Positions 1 through 12,880 of a stretch of 64,000 nt of DNA are shown piece by piece. Source of the DNA: Aselliscus stoliczkanus (lineage: Eukaryota > Chordata > Mammalia > Chiroptera > Hipposideridae). The stretch lies in the NCBI GenBank assembly GCA_033961575.1, contig CM066737.1:65492771-65556770 (forward strand), written 5' to 3'. The position numbers and the translations under genes are program-made. Every line of letters starts with the position of its first letter. Positions within the stretch are counted from its first letter, which is position 1. The notes below the pieces were generated by a model, which worked only from the letters and a program-made list of their open reading frames with translations, had not been told where the DNA came from and made no database searches.

Positions 1-476
1 TTCATTACGTCGAAACTCTGAATCCCAGTACCTTAGAATGTGACTGTTTTGAAAAATAGTCTTGGGCCGGCCAAGTGGTGCAGTGGTTAAGAGCTGGCTT
101 GGGACGCCAGCAGCCCCGGTTTGGATGCCACATATGAGGGCCAGTGACACTGACCCTCTAAAAAAAAATAGTCTTTAAAGAGAAGATTCAGTTAAAATGA
201 GGCCATTAGAGTGAAACCCTAATTCACTATGTCTGTTGTTTTTATAAAACAGAAATACATGGTGTGTGTGTATGCAGAGGAACTACCATGTAATGAAGAA
301 GAAAGATGGGTACCATCTGTCAGTCAAGGAGACAGGCCTCAGAGGAAACCAAACCTGCCAGTACCTTGATCTTGGACTTTCAGCCTCCATAAGTGCGAGG
401 ACTTAAATTTGTTTTCCTTAAGCCATCAAGTCTGTGGCATTTTGTTATGGCAGCCCTAGGAAACTAATACAGTTAA
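1..476 (+). mobile_element. MLT1-type MaLR LTR remnant, split by a SINE
   Basis: Non-autonomous ERVL-MaLR solo LTR, old and diverged. Seen: the order 'ccagtaccttagaatgtgac', 'gttaaaatgaggccattaga', 'aggcctcagaggaaaccaaa', 'ccttgatcttggactt' and the terminal 'ggcagccctaggaaactaat', which follows the MLT1 consensus as I remember it. The LTR runs off the left edge of the window and is interrupted by the SINE at 64-163. The exact MLT1 subfamily is not resolved. Confidence 0.75.
52..175 (+). mobile_element. tRNA-derived SINE (short form) with 12-bp TSD
   Basis: Short SINE of about 100 bp. The head 'gggccggccaagtggtgcag' and the box-B-like stretch near 115-130 mark its tRNA origin. It ends with 'gagggccagtgacactg' and a short A tail. 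The flanking direct repeat is AAAAATAGTCTT at 52-63 and 164-175. It sits inside an MLT1 LTR. The same family recurs throughout the window on both strands. Confidence 0.9.
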
Positions 477-621
477 TACATACATATAATGTATACATAA
501 TTATTGAATATGGTCTATCTTTTGAGATTGGAGATTCAAAGCAAGTATTTTCCAGATTTTGCAGTGGGAAGAGAAACCAGAGGCCTACTGAGAAACAGAA
601 CATTGTTTCTTCTGAAAGTAA

Positions 622-2036
<1,415 letters not shown>

Positions 2037-2055
2037 AGAAAATTGTATAATTCCA

Positions 2056-2585
2056 AGAACAGAGACCTCATTTCTTTCATAATATTTTTACTCAGACACC
2101 ATCCCTAACAGATAATAGCAAGTTTACAAACAGAAAAACAACCATTCCTCTATAAGATTACATTTGAAACAAATAGCAATTCGAACCAGACCTGAGCCCC
2201 TTAACTAAATAAACAAATAAGAAAAGCTAGTTTGGAAGAAATATGAGTAGCTAATAAGCCTTTAAAGTCAATGCAAAGTTACTATGTCTAACTCTGCAAG
2301 AGTCCTTTTAAAATAAAGATTAATAAATTGGGAAGAAAGATAAAGTGAGCAATTATTTGTAACTTTCCCAGAAGTCCTGTGTCTAGAAAACCTGTATGTT
2401 GACTTTGTCCTGGATGTCCCAGCGATAATTCTAAATCATGTGTTCACTGCAAATTCAGACAGATGTTGGGTATTTCTAGCTGGGAAGTCAACCTGCGACA
2501 GTTCCTGCTTTGCAAGAGCCTCTTGGGAAGGAAAATACCTGCACAAAGTGAAGCAAAAAGTCAGTTCCTCAAAACTCTCATCCTT
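2056..2585. other. No recognised feature
   Basis: AT-rich sequence with no gene, repeat head or simple repeat that I can name. The open frames here are short, and the one on each strand near 2440-2800 only becomes long by running into the SINE and L1 that follow. Confidence 0.5.
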
Positions 2586-2586
2586 G

Positions 2587-2688
2587 GGCCGGCCGAATGG
2601 CATGGTGGTTAAGCGCTGGCTTGGGAAGCCAGCGGCCCCGGTTCGGTCCCACATATGAGGGTCAGTGATACTGTCCTCAAAAAAAAAA
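2587..2688 (+). mobile_element. tRNA SINE directly abutting an L1 3' fragment
   Basis: Short SINE with head 'gggccggccgaatggcatgg' and a 9-base A tail. The A tail passes without any spacer into L1 ORF2 sequence at about 2689. Upstream is 'tcatccttgg' (about 2578-2587), and after the L1 tail is 'ttatcccttgg' (about 3571-3581), so the pair may have been inserted as one unit. Confidence 0.85.
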
Positions 2689-3575
2689 TGGGCAGAAGAC
2701 CTGAATAGATATTTCTCCAACGAGGACATACAGATGGCCAATAGACATATGAAAAGATGCTCAACACCACTAATCATCAGAGAAATGCAAATAAAAAACA
2801 CAATGAGCTATCACCTCATGCTAGTTAGAATGGCTATCATCAACATGAAAAATAATAACAAGTGTTGGAGAGGCTGTGGAGAAAAAGGAACCCTCATACA
2901 CTGTTGGTGGGAATGCAGATTGGTGCAGTTGCTATGGAAGGCAGTGTGGAGATTCCTGAAAAAATTAAAAATAGAATTAACATATGACCCAGCAATTCCT
3001 CTCTTGGGTATCTACCCAAAAAATCTGAAAACATTGATCTGTAAAGATATATGTGCTCTGATGTTCACTGCAGCTTTATTTATGGTGGTCAAGGCATGGA
3101 AACAACCAAAGTGTCCTTCAATAAATGATTGTATAAAGAAGATGTGGTATATATACACAATGGAATACTATTCTGCCATAAGAAAAGATGAAATAATGCC
3201 ATTTGGAACAAGGATGGATCTTGAGAATATAATGCTAAGCAAAATAAGTCAGACAGAAAAAGTAGAGAACCATACGATTTCACTGATATTTGGTATATAA
3301 AACTGAAAACAACAAAAGAACAAGAAAAACAAATGAAAACACTAAACTCGTAGATACAGACAATAGTTTAGTGGTTACCAGAGGGTAAGGGGGCAAAGGG
3401 GGGAGGTAGAAGAGGGAAAAGGGGGTCAAATATATGGTTCTGGAAGAACTGACTCTGGGTGGTGAACACACAATGTGATATATAGATGATGTGTTACAGA
3501 ATTGTACAACTGAAATCTATGTAACTTTGCTAACAATTGTCACCCCAATAAACTTTAATTTAAAAAAATTATTAT
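2689..3575 (+). mobile_element. L1 3' fragment (ORF2 C-terminus and 3'UTR, type A end)
   Basis: 5'-truncated L1. An open frame to 3300 encodes the last ~200 residues of ORF2p, including the cysteine-rich C-terminal region ([20 protein letters not shown]) and the usual [11 protein letters not shown] end. The 3'UTR ends 'gtcaccccaataaactttaa' plus A's. I call this ending type A; it also occurs near 9460, 22930 and 53290. The ORF2 stretch is uninterrupted, suggesting moderate age. Confidence 0.9.
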
Positions 3576-3639
3576 CCCTTGGCCTTTAAAATTTTCAATT
3601 TCAATTTTAAACTTGATTATATTATCTAAATAGATTTTG

Positions 3640-4285
3640 TTTGAGCTTTATCCTATGGAAATGGATGATTCGTTTAAAAAGCAACAGTAGCTGAAACCAA
3701 CACTGTTAATTGAACCAGCTGTTAGATAATCAAACTGTTCAGAACCACTCATTTCCTCCACTGTAACAGAGTCATACATTCCTATGCTTACCATGGAACT
3801 TGAAAGGCTTACTTGGAGGTGAAGTACACTTTCCCACCCAGTTATCGGGGTTGGACATATGACTTGCATTGGACAATGGAATGTGAGTAGCTATGATATA
3901 TGCTGTGTCCTAGAAGAGTCTCCAAATGGCTCTGCTTCTTGCCAATGCCCTTGCCATGAGAATGGTATGCATAAGACAGGGACTGCTCTTCTGGATAAGG
4001 TATGAGAATTAAAAATGTATGCAGTAGAGTGAAGCAGAGCCATGCTGACCTACAGCCAAAATATAACATGAACAAGAAATAAATGTCTAGGGCCGGCTGA
4101 GTGGCGCAGTGGTTAAGCCCTGGCTTGGGAAGCCAGCGGCCCCAGTTCGGGTCCCACATGTGAGGGCCAGTGACACTGCCCTCAAGAAAAAAAAAAAGAA
4201 AGAAATGTCTACTATTATAAGCCCCTGCTTATAATCTTGGGGTTCTTTCTTACTACAGTAAAGCTGACTAATACCTGACATTTAC
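3640..4285 (+). repeat. Ancient LTR-like repeat, family not assigned
   Basis: Diverged interspersed repeat. The block 'gacttgcattggacaatgga' near 3860 and the end 'gtaaagctgactaatac' near 4256 resemble an old mammalian LTR whose name I cannot give with confidence. A young SINE (4090-4195) is inserted near its 3' end. Confidence 0.4.
4074..4211 (+). mobile_element. tRNA SINE, 16-bp TSD with one mismatch
   Basis: Short SINE with head 'gggccggctgagtggcgcag' at 4090 and an A-rich tail to about 4195. TSD AAGAAATAAATGTCTA (4074-4089) and AAGAAAGAAATGTCTA (4196-4211) differ at one base. Confidence 0.9.
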
Positions 4286-4424
4286 TTAAATTTCACCTGG
4301 CATAAATCATAGTATTATAGTTTCACAAGTTAACATGTCAAGGTAGAGGTAGAGAGGGGAGAAAACCTCATTGTTCTTCCAAAAGGATTAGCAGACAAAA
4401 AAACAAAACAAAACAAATGAAATT

Positions 4425-7295
4425 TAAAGTAGCCATGTGATCACCCTGATTCCAAAACCAGATAAAGACATCACAAAAAAGGAAAACTACAGGCCAATCT
4501 CCCTGATGAATAGAGATGCAAAAATTCTCAATAAAATGTTAGCAAACAGAATTCAGCAATATATTAAGAAGATCATACATCATGATCAAGTGGGATTCAT
4601 CCCTAGTGCGCAAGGCTGGTACAACATCCGTAAATCAATTAATGTGATACACCACATCAACAAAATGAAGGATAAAGATCACATGGTCATTTCAATAGAT
4701 GCAGAAAAAGCATTTGACAAAATCCAACAGCCATTTATGTTAAAAACCCTTAGCAAAGTGGGAATACAGGGATCATATCTCAACATAATAAAAGCCATAT
4801 ATGATAAACCTACAGCTAACATCATACTCAATGGGGAAAAGCTAAAACCATTCCCCTTAAGATCAGGAACAAGACAAGGCTGTCCACTTTCTCCTCTTTT
4901 ATTCAACATAGTGCTGGAAGTTCTAGCCACAGCAATCAGACAACAAAAAGAAATAAAAGGCATCCAAATTGGCAATGAAGAAGTAAAATTGTCATTATAT
5001 GCAGATGACATGATACTGTATATAGAGAACCCCAAAGACTCCATCAAAAAACTATTGGAACTGATAGATGAATTCAGTAAAGTAGCAGGATATAAAATCA
5101 ATGTTCAGAAATCGGTGGCATTTGCATATACCAATAATAAACTAATGGAAAGAGAAATTAAGAAAACTGTCCCATTTACAATTGCGTCAAGAACTATAAA
5201 ATACCTAGGAATAAATTTAACCAAAGAAGTGAAAGATCTGTACTCAGAAAATTATAAGACACTGAAGAAAGAAATCATAGAAGATACAAATAAATGGAAA
5301 CACCTACCATGCTCATGGATAGGAAGAATTAATATAGTTAAAATGTCCATACTGCCTAAAGCAATATATAGATTCAATGCAATTCCTATCAAACTACCAA
5401 GGGCATTTTTCACAGAAATAGAAAATATAATCCTAAAGTTTATATGGAATCATAAAGACCCAGAATAGCCTCGGCAATTCTGAGGAATAAAAACAAAGTC
5501 GGGGGGATCACGCTACCAGACATCAAAACCTACTACAAGGCCACAGTAATCAAGACAGTTTGGTATTGGCATAAAAACAGGCACATCGATCAGTGGAACA
5601 GAACAGAGAGCCCAGAAATAAATCCAAGCATTTACGGACAGTTAATCTATGACAAGGGAAGCAAGAATTTACACTGGAGTAAAGATAGTCTATTCAATAA
5701 ATGGTGCTGGGAAAATGGACTGACACATGCAAAAAAATGAAACTGGATCATCTCCTTACGCCTTATACAAGAACAAATTCAAAATGGATTAAAGACTTAA
5801 ATGTAAGACCTGAAACCATAAAAATCCTAAATGAAAATATAGGGAGTACATTTGCAGACATTACCCGGAGCAATATTTTTACTGATACATCCCTACGGGC
5901 AAGGGAAGTAAAAGAAAAAATGAACATATGGGATTATATCAGACTTAAAAGTTTTTTCACAACAAAGGAAACCATTAATAAAACAAAAAGGAAGCCTACT
6001 GAATGGGAGAATATATTTGCCAACGATATATCTGATAAGGGGTTAATATCCAAAATTTATAAAACACTCATGAAACTCAACACCAAAAAAACAAACCACC
6101 CAATTAAAAAATGGGCAGAAGATATGAAGAGACATTTCTCTAAAGAGGACATACAGATGGCCAACAGGCATATGAAAAAAAGTTCAACCTCACTGGGCAT
6201 TAGGGAAATGCAAATAAAAACCACCATGAGATACCACCTCACTCCAGTCAGAATGGCTATCATCAACAAATCAACAAACAACAAGTGCTGGCGGGGCTGT
6301 GGGGAAAAGGGGACCCTGCTGCACTGTTGGTGGGACTGCAGATTGGTGCAGCCACTATGGAAGTCAGTATGGAGGTATCTCAAAGAACTGGAAATAGAGC
6401 TACCGTTTGACCCAGCAATTCCACTCCTAGCTATTTATCCTGAAAAAACCAAGACACTTATTCAAAAAAAGTTATGCACCCCGATGTTCATAGCAGCACA
6501 ATTTACAATAGCTAAGACTTGGAAACAACCAAAATGCCCGTCAGTAGATGACTGGATTAAGAAACTGTGGTATATTTATACAATGGAGTATTACTCTGCT
6601 ATAAAGAAGAATGAAATCGTGCCATTTGCAATGATATGGATGGACCTAGAGACTATAATGTTGAGTGAAATAAGTCAGTCAGAGAAGGACAAATACCATA
6701 TGATCTCACTTATATGTGGAATATGAAAAACTGTATGAATGAGCAAAGTAAACAGAAACTGTCTCATAGATATAGAGGAAAAATCAGGGTTGCTAATTGG
6801 GAGGGGAATGGGGATGAGGGAGAAGGGGAAGGGATGAGACAGCAAAAATAGGCAACTACAATATTGCTACTGGGATAGGAAAAACAGTTTGGGGAATATA
6901 ATTAATAATGTTGTAAATATTCTGTGGAATGTCAGATGATCATAGGTCTTGTTAGGGAGACCATTTCATGGATGGAGTAGAGGTTTGATCACTGCACTGT
7001 ATTACTAAAGTGGAGGTGGTATACCTACTGTAATTGAATATATATAGATAGTCACGGGATGTGGATTATACTGTGGAAGAGAGTCAGAGGAAGAGTAATA
7101 GATATATATGATATGGGGGGGGAGTGGGGTGGTGTATTGGGGGTGGGGGGTTGTCACTTTGAGGGGTAAAATGTATAACTATTGCACTGTGTTGTACACC
7201 TGAAACTAATTTAAAAAAATAAAAAAAATAAAAAATAAAATAAAATAAAATAAAATTCAAAAAAAAAAAAAAAATAAATAAAGTAGCCATGTGAT
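4425..7295 (+). mobile_element. Young 5'-truncated L1 (reverse transcriptase half to 3' end), 17-bp TSD
   Basis: A 2837-bp L1 body (4442-7278) flanked by the perfect TSD TAAAGTAGCCATGTGAT (4425-4441, 7279-7295). ORF2 enters within the reverse transcriptase domain ([11 protein letters not shown] at 4437), with the RT catalytic motif YADD at about 5000-5011 and the [13 protein letters not shown] motif before it. The frame breaks at about 5460 (apparent 1-nt loss) and again at the A run near 5735. It otherwise reads through to ORF2 stop at 6724-6726 with the C-terminal cysteine motif intact. The 3'UTR holds G-rich runs (7114-7155), and the A-rich tail is at 7213-7278. Only two frame breaks in about 760 codons points to a recent insertion; it cannot move by itself. 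Confidence 0.95.
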
Positions 7296-7535
7296 TCATG
7301 TTATTCAAGGTCTTTGAATAAGATTATTATTAGGAATAGATAGTTATTTAATGACTTTTTAGCTTTCCAAGTTAAATCAACTCCTGTGTTTTCTTTAAAA
7401 ATTCAGTATTTTGATATTATACAATAAATAATTATATTCTATAATAAATTCAAATATTTAATTTTGCTAATTTAAGATTTAAAAAATAATAATTGTATGT
7501 CCAGTATAGAAAGCCTATAAGTACATTGACTACAG
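7296..7535. other. No recognised feature
   Basis: AT-rich sequence with no gene or repeat signature I can name. Confidence 0.5.
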
Positions 7536-7728
7536 CAGTGTTTCTCAGTGTATGGTTGAAAGACCACCTACATAGGAATCACTGGAGATGCTTAATAAAA
7601 ATGCAACTTCACAGCCACCCCTCCCCTCAGACTTGTTGAATCAGAATCTGACAGAGAGTGGGCAAAAAGCCACATTTTTAAGAAGCTCTGCAGTATTTCT
7701 AATGCAAACTGGAGTTTGAAAATCACTG
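7536..7728 (+). mobile_element. MER5A-like hAT-Charlie MITE
   Basis: Old non-autonomous hAT element. It begins 'cagtgtttctcagtgtatgg', contains 'gttgaatcagaatctgac', and ends 'gtttgaaaatcactg', matching MER5A order and imperfect terminal inverted repeats. No clean 8-bp duplication remains. Confidence 0.75.
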
Positions 7729-8344
7729 TTTTAATTTCCCTGTTATTGCTCAAATTGGTATTAGTGAACTCAACTATACCGATTTCATCCTCAGTGCAAT
7801 TTCAGTTGTTTTGACTAGAAAACATCTTGACAGTTGAATCAGCATACGTAATGTTGTAAAACATAAAATTCTGCTTACAGATAGAAATCATGGGTCTTGT
7901 AATTGTTCTTGATAATCTCTGGAGGGGCTGAAAGAGGAACAGTTTTAGGAAGCTTGTGACAGAGGGAGAGACCTGCAAATTTTTCAATGATTTGTGGAAA
8001 GCTGGAACCATTAAATTACTTAGATATGTGCATCAGGTCCTATCCATTTTAATGACCTAGCAAAGTGCACTATGAGCCCTGGCAAATTAAGTCCTCATTT
8101 CCTGAAAGTGCCTTCTTGTTGATTTGTGACATATTTCATTATATCTTTAATGATTCAATATAAATCATTCTTCAGATGCACTGCCCTCCTAAATTATAGT
8201 CAGGGACCTAGGTTTGCAGAAAATTGAAATTAGAAGGGAACTTAGAGATCATCAAAACAATCTCATCTAATAGAAGAACAAGCTGAGATTTGGAGAGAAT
8301 AATAGTTTAGCTGTGGACTAGCTACCAAATTCTTCTGAATAATA
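7729..8344. other. No recognised gene; possible old MIR trace
   Basis: No coding signal. The stretch near 8225-8310 ('gaacttagagatcatcaaaa') resembles an old MIR-type fragment, but too weakly to call. Confidence 0.35.
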
Positions 8345-8535
8345 CTGGTAAAATATTTTTATATATTAATAGCTTTATTGAGTTCAAATTGACACAGACT
8401 AAATGTAAATAAAGTCTACAATTTGATAACTCTTGACATATATATGCACCTGGAAAACTGTCATCATGATCAAGATATGAATATATCCATCACACCCAAA
8501 AGTTTCCTTGTCCCCATTCCTAGAGGCATCCAATA
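8345..8535 (-). mobile_element. Old L1 3'UTR fragment
   Basis: Minus-strand L1M-like 3'UTR: 'tttattgagttcaaattgac' followed by 'ccatcacacccaaaagtttc'. Short and diverged; subfamily unknown. Confidence 0.45.
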
Positions 8536-9038
8536 TTCTGATTTTTTAAAAAATATTTTGTATAACAGAGCACTAGAACTAAAAGTCTGGGGTCTCTAGA
8601 ACGCAAAGTACTAAAAAGCTTTATTCCACTAGATCAAATCAGAAATCTGAATTCATTCAGCATACAAGTATTGAGCTTCTACTCTGTGCCAGGTACTTTG
8701 TTAATCCTTTAGCACATAAAGAAAAATAAAAGATAATTCCTGCCCTCTGAGAACTCAAGGTTGGTTGGCTTCTGCTGCAGCACTCCAATATCTGCCTTTA
8801 TCTTCACATGGCATTCTCCTTGTGTGCATGTCTATGTCAAAATTTTCCCTTTTTTATAAAGATATTAGTCATATTTAATTTGGGGGCCATTGGTTTGCAA
8901 CCTTGAAAGCTCCCTGGGCCCACATACATGAAGGGTAAAGAAAGACCCAAGAAAAAAGCATAACACGCCAGATAAGACTTCTCTTGGGCAACCACAAAAT
9001 GAGAAGATCTCCACACCCGTTCACCAAAATATAAAATG

Positions 9039-9471
9039 TTTATATATACACAATGGAATACTATTCTGCCATTAGAAAAAGATGAAATAGTGCCATTTGC
9101 GACAACATAGATGGATCTTGAGATTATGCTAAGCGAAATAAGTCAGACAGAAAAAGTCAAGAACCATATGACTTCACTGATATGTGGGATATGAAACTGA
9201 AAGCAACAAAGGAACAAGAGAAACAAGTAAATAAAAACCGATAGTCATAAACAATAGTTTAGTGGTTACCAGAGGGGGAGAGGGAAGAAGGGTGGTAGAT
9301 GAGGGTAAAGGGGATCAAATATATGGTGATGAAAGGAGAACTGACTCTGGGTGGTGAGCATACAATGTGATATATAGATGATGCATTATCGAATTGTACA
9401 CCTGAAACCTATATAATTTTACTAACCATTGTCACCCCAATAAACTTTAATTTAAAAAAATCATTTATATA
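9039..9471 (+). mobile_element. Short L1 3' end (type A)
   Basis: About 415 bp: the last ~45 codons of ORF2 ('acaatggaatactattctgc' near 9050) and the type A 3'UTR ending 'gtcaccccaataaactttaa'. Short flanking duplication TTTATATA at 9039-9046 and 9464-9471. Confidence 0.85.
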
Positions 9472-10126
9472 GAGGACTTAATGGGGTTCAGTCACATGTC
9501 CAGTACAGATAGTCTCAACAACCCATTGTTCTCTCAAGGCTGTGTCCTTGAAACAGCCCCTAGTATGGTAATGGTGGGCAAAACCTATAATCCAAGGACA
9601 GGGAAGGGGGTAAAGAGCTTTTGATTGCTTGGTTCTAGCTCACAGGTCAACCAGCAGTCATGTCTTCTTGGTGATCTTCTTCAAGAAGAGGGGAACACTC
9701 TGCTTCTGTAAGACCTCACCTTAACTAACTCCATCTGCAATGACTCTATTACCAAATAAGGTCATTTTCTCAGGTACCAGGAGTCAGCACTTCAACATAT
9801 AAATTTGGGGGGCACAATTTAACTTATAACAATCTACCCTCTAGCCCTCAAATACTCATGCTCTTCTCATATGCAAAATACTTACACCACATTCCTGCAT
9901 CCCCAAGTCTTAACCCATTCTGGTATCAACTGAAAGTTGAAAAAACTCATCCAAATATCATCTAAATAGGTATGGGTGAAATTTGGGGTATGATACATCC
10001 TGGAGTAGAAATCATCTCCATCTATCAACCCATAAAACCAGATAAAAAGTTGTCTATTCCCAAAATGCAGTGGTGGGACGGGCCCAGAATAGACCATCCC
10101 ATTCCAAAAGGGATAAGTCAGACGGC

Positions 10127-10823
10127 AAAAAGAGTCGCAGGCATACAATATTATACAACATCAATTTCAGGTATACAGTGCAGTGATCAAGCCTCTACTC
10201 CATCCATGAAGTGGTCTCCCTAACAAAACATGTGACCATCTGACACCCCACAAAATTTTAACATTATATTCCTCGAACTGTCTTTCATATCCCTGTGACA
10301 ATACTGTAGTTACCTATTTATGCTATCTAATCCTTTCCCCTTCTCCCTCATCCCCACACCCATCCCAACTAGCAACCCTGTTTTTCCTCTATATCTATGA
10401 GACTATTACTGTTTCTTATGCTCATTCATTTAGTTTTTCAAATTCCACATATCAGTGAGATCATGTGGTATTTGTCTTTCTCCGACTGACTTATTTCACT
10501 CAATATAATAGTCTCTAGGTCCATCCATATCGTTGCAAATGGTACAATTTCATTCTTCTTTATAGCAGAGTAATACTCCATTGTATAAATGTACCACAAC
10601 TGTAATTGAATATATAGACAGTCACGGGATGTGGATTACATGGTGGAAGGGAGTCAAAGGAATTGTAATAGATAGTATGATATGGGGGGGAGGAGTGAGG
10701 GGAGAATTGGGGGAGGGGGGTTGTCACTTTGAGGGGTAAAAAGTATAACTATTGCACTTTGTTGTACACCTGAAGCTAATTAAAAACATATATAAATAAA
10801 TAAATTTAAAAAAGAGTCGCAGG
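10127..10823 (+). mobile_element. L1 with 5' inversion (twin priming), 15-bp TSD
   Basis: Between TSD copies AAAAAGAGTCGCAGG (10127-10141, 10809-10823) lie two L1 pieces in opposite orientation. 10142-10597 is minus strand (ORF2 end plus upstream 3'UTR). 10598-10808 is plus strand (rest of 3'UTR with G-rich runs at 10685-10732, then an A-rich tail). By comparison with the uninverted copy at 23300-23560, the two pieces are contiguous in L1 and meet at the '..ttgtatg / ccaactgtaattg..' point with almost no loss. This is the signature of twin-primed reverse transcription. Confidence 0.93.
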
Positions 10824-11638
10824 TCCCTAGCAAGTACAAAAAGTACCTGGGTAAATTCCATTACATTTTAAGTCTTAGGAATAATCCTTTTTGGCTTGAT
10901 CTTCTGTCCTCTGGGCCTACTAGGGTTGCAGCCCTGCACTGTTGATGCTGAACACAGACCACGGTTCCTCAGTCCTAGGTGGCAGACCTGCCCCTCAGGA
11001 CCAAGGAGTAGCTAGCTTCTGAACCACTTTTGGTGTCTTTCTTTTGTTGAAGGATAATACAGTTTTCAGCCAAATTTCTCTATAGCTCCATTTCCTTCCT
11101 GTAGAATCCCAGAAGTCCAACAAACTTCATTCATTTTCTCCCATCTCTGTCCCTTTCAGTCAAAGCTGACAACATTTCTCCTGAGATGGTGTTTGGATAC
11201 CTAAGTCACATGTCTAATCTCTTTAACAAATGATTGTTCAGCCACACCTTTTGTGTTCTTTCCACAGCTCACTTTCTCATATTTTGGTAATATAGATAGG
11301 CTGGAATTTTTCAAATCTTCAAGTTCTGACTTCTTCTAGCTTAATTTTTTTTCAATATCTTTCCTCTTACATTTTAGAATAAGTGGCAAGAAGAAATCAG
11401 GCAATGCCTTCAATGCTGCTTAGAAATCTCATCAGCTAAATATCTAAGTTTATCACTTATAAGTTCTATTTTCCATCCAACAAAATAAAATTCAGCCAAG
11501 TATTGTGTCACTTTATAATGATTGCCTTCTCTCCAGTTTCCAATAACATGTTCCTCATTTCTGTCTCAGATTTCACCAGAAGCAACTTTGACATTCATTT
11601 GTATAGCAACATTCTGTTCATGATGATAAGAGGTGTGA

Positions 11639-12196
11639 CAATTAAGTTCGTGAACTTGTTGCAATGATGTTGCTAACCTTTTTTGATATCAAAGGGATTA
11701 TTCATCATGAATTTGTACCAACTGGACAAACAGTTAACCAAGTTGACTGTTTGGAAGTGCTGAAAAGGCTGCATGAAAAAGGTAGATGACCTGAACTTTC
11801 CACCAACAATTCATGGCTCTTGCATCACAACAATGCACCAGCCCACAGGGCACTGTCTGTGAGAGAGTTTTTAGCCAGTAAACAAATAACTGTATTGGAA
11901 CACCTCCCTACTCACCTGATCTGGCACCCAATGGCTTCCTTCTTTACCCAAAAATAAAGGAAAGATTGAAAGCAAGACATGTTGATGACATTCAGGACAT
12001 AAAGCGTAGTACAGTGGCAGCTCTGAGCCATTCCAGAAAAAGAGTTCCAAAATTGCTTTGAAGGGTGGTCTAGGCACTGGCATCGGTGTATAGCTTCCCA
12101 AAGGGAGTACTTCGAAGGTGACCAAAGTAATACTCAGCAATGAGGTATGTAGCATTTTTTCTAGGATGAGTATGTGAACTTAATTGTCATACTTCG
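11639..12196 (+). mobile_element. Mariner family M1, internally deleted (558 bp)
   Basis: TA-flanked (11637-11638, 12197-12198) Tc1/mariner element. Terminal inverted repeats of about 28 bp share the core TGACAATTAAGTTC, on the left as 'gtgtgacaattaagttcgtg' and on the right as its complement. Inside are remains of the C-terminal half of a mariner transposase, including a catalytic-region motif like PYSPDLAPND and the end FEGWHWHRC..SQREYFEGD. The N-terminal half is missing and stops interrupt the frame. Same layout as the copies at 27033 and 48294. Confidence 0.88.
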
Positions 12197-12880
12197 TATG
12201 TATTCTCCAAGACAATAGGAGCTTTCTCTAAATTTCTTTTCTGAGTTCCTTCCAAAATCTCCTTTAGCATCCATATTTCTATCAATACTTTCTTTAAGGC
12301 AATCTAGGCTTTCTTCTGGCAAGCACCTCAAAACTCTTCTCATCTCTACCCATTACCCAGTTCCAAAGCCACTTCCATATTTTTAGATTCTTGTTAGAGC
12401 AATGCACTACTCCAGTACCAAAATCTATTAGTTTTCTAGGGCTGCAGTAACAAAGTACCACAAAGTGGTCATTTAGAAAAACAGAATTTATTGTCTCATA
12501 GGTCTGAAGGTTAGAAGTCTGAGATCAAGGTGTTGATTCTTGCTGAGGGCTGTGAGGGAGAAATCTGTTCCATGCTGCTCTCCTATCTTCTGATAGTTTG
12601 CTGGAAATCTTTGGCATTCCTTGTTCTATAGAAGCCTCACCCCAATTTCTGTCTTTATCTTCACGTGGTATTTTCCTCATGAGCCTGTTCTTGTCCAACT
12701 ATCCCTTCTTTTATATAAGGAAATTAATCATATTGGGAAACCACCTTACTGTAGTATGACTTTATCTTAATTATTTCTGTAATGACAGTATTATCAGATA
12801 ACATCATAATTTGAGGTACTGGCAGTCAGAATTTCAACATATGAATTTTGAGGCGACACAATTCAACTCACAGTAGGGGT

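Larger units (their letters stand above)
8763..12880 (-). mobile_element. MLT1-type MaLR provirus remnant (LTR - internal - LTR)
   Basis: Two MLT1-like LTRs in minus orientation. One is at 12415-12880: 'attagttttctagggctgca' at its start is the reverse complement of the canonical LTR end, and 'caacatatgaattttgaggc' lies near its other end. The other is a partial copy at 8763-8882 plus 9706-9835. Between them, 9836-12414 has the character of a MaLR internal region ('cccaagtcttaacccattct', 'gcaggtccctagcaagt'), with no open frame left. Inserted into it are an unexplained block with an L1 (8883-9705), a twin-primed L1 (10142-10808) and a mariner (11639-12196). It is non-coding and long inactive. 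Calling the two LTRs one provirus is inference from their shared orientation and order. Confidence 0.65.

Noticed and set aside
64..163. tRNA genes at the many 'gtggcgcagtggttaagcgctgg' sites
   Set aside because: They are SINE heads: no cloverleaf is completed, an unrelated body and A tail follow, and TSDs flank them.
4437..5468. 343-codon frame with reverse transcriptase motifs, as a host gene or retron
   Set aside because: It is L1 ORF2 inside a TSD-bounded L1 insertion; C-terminal continuation and L1 3'UTR follow.
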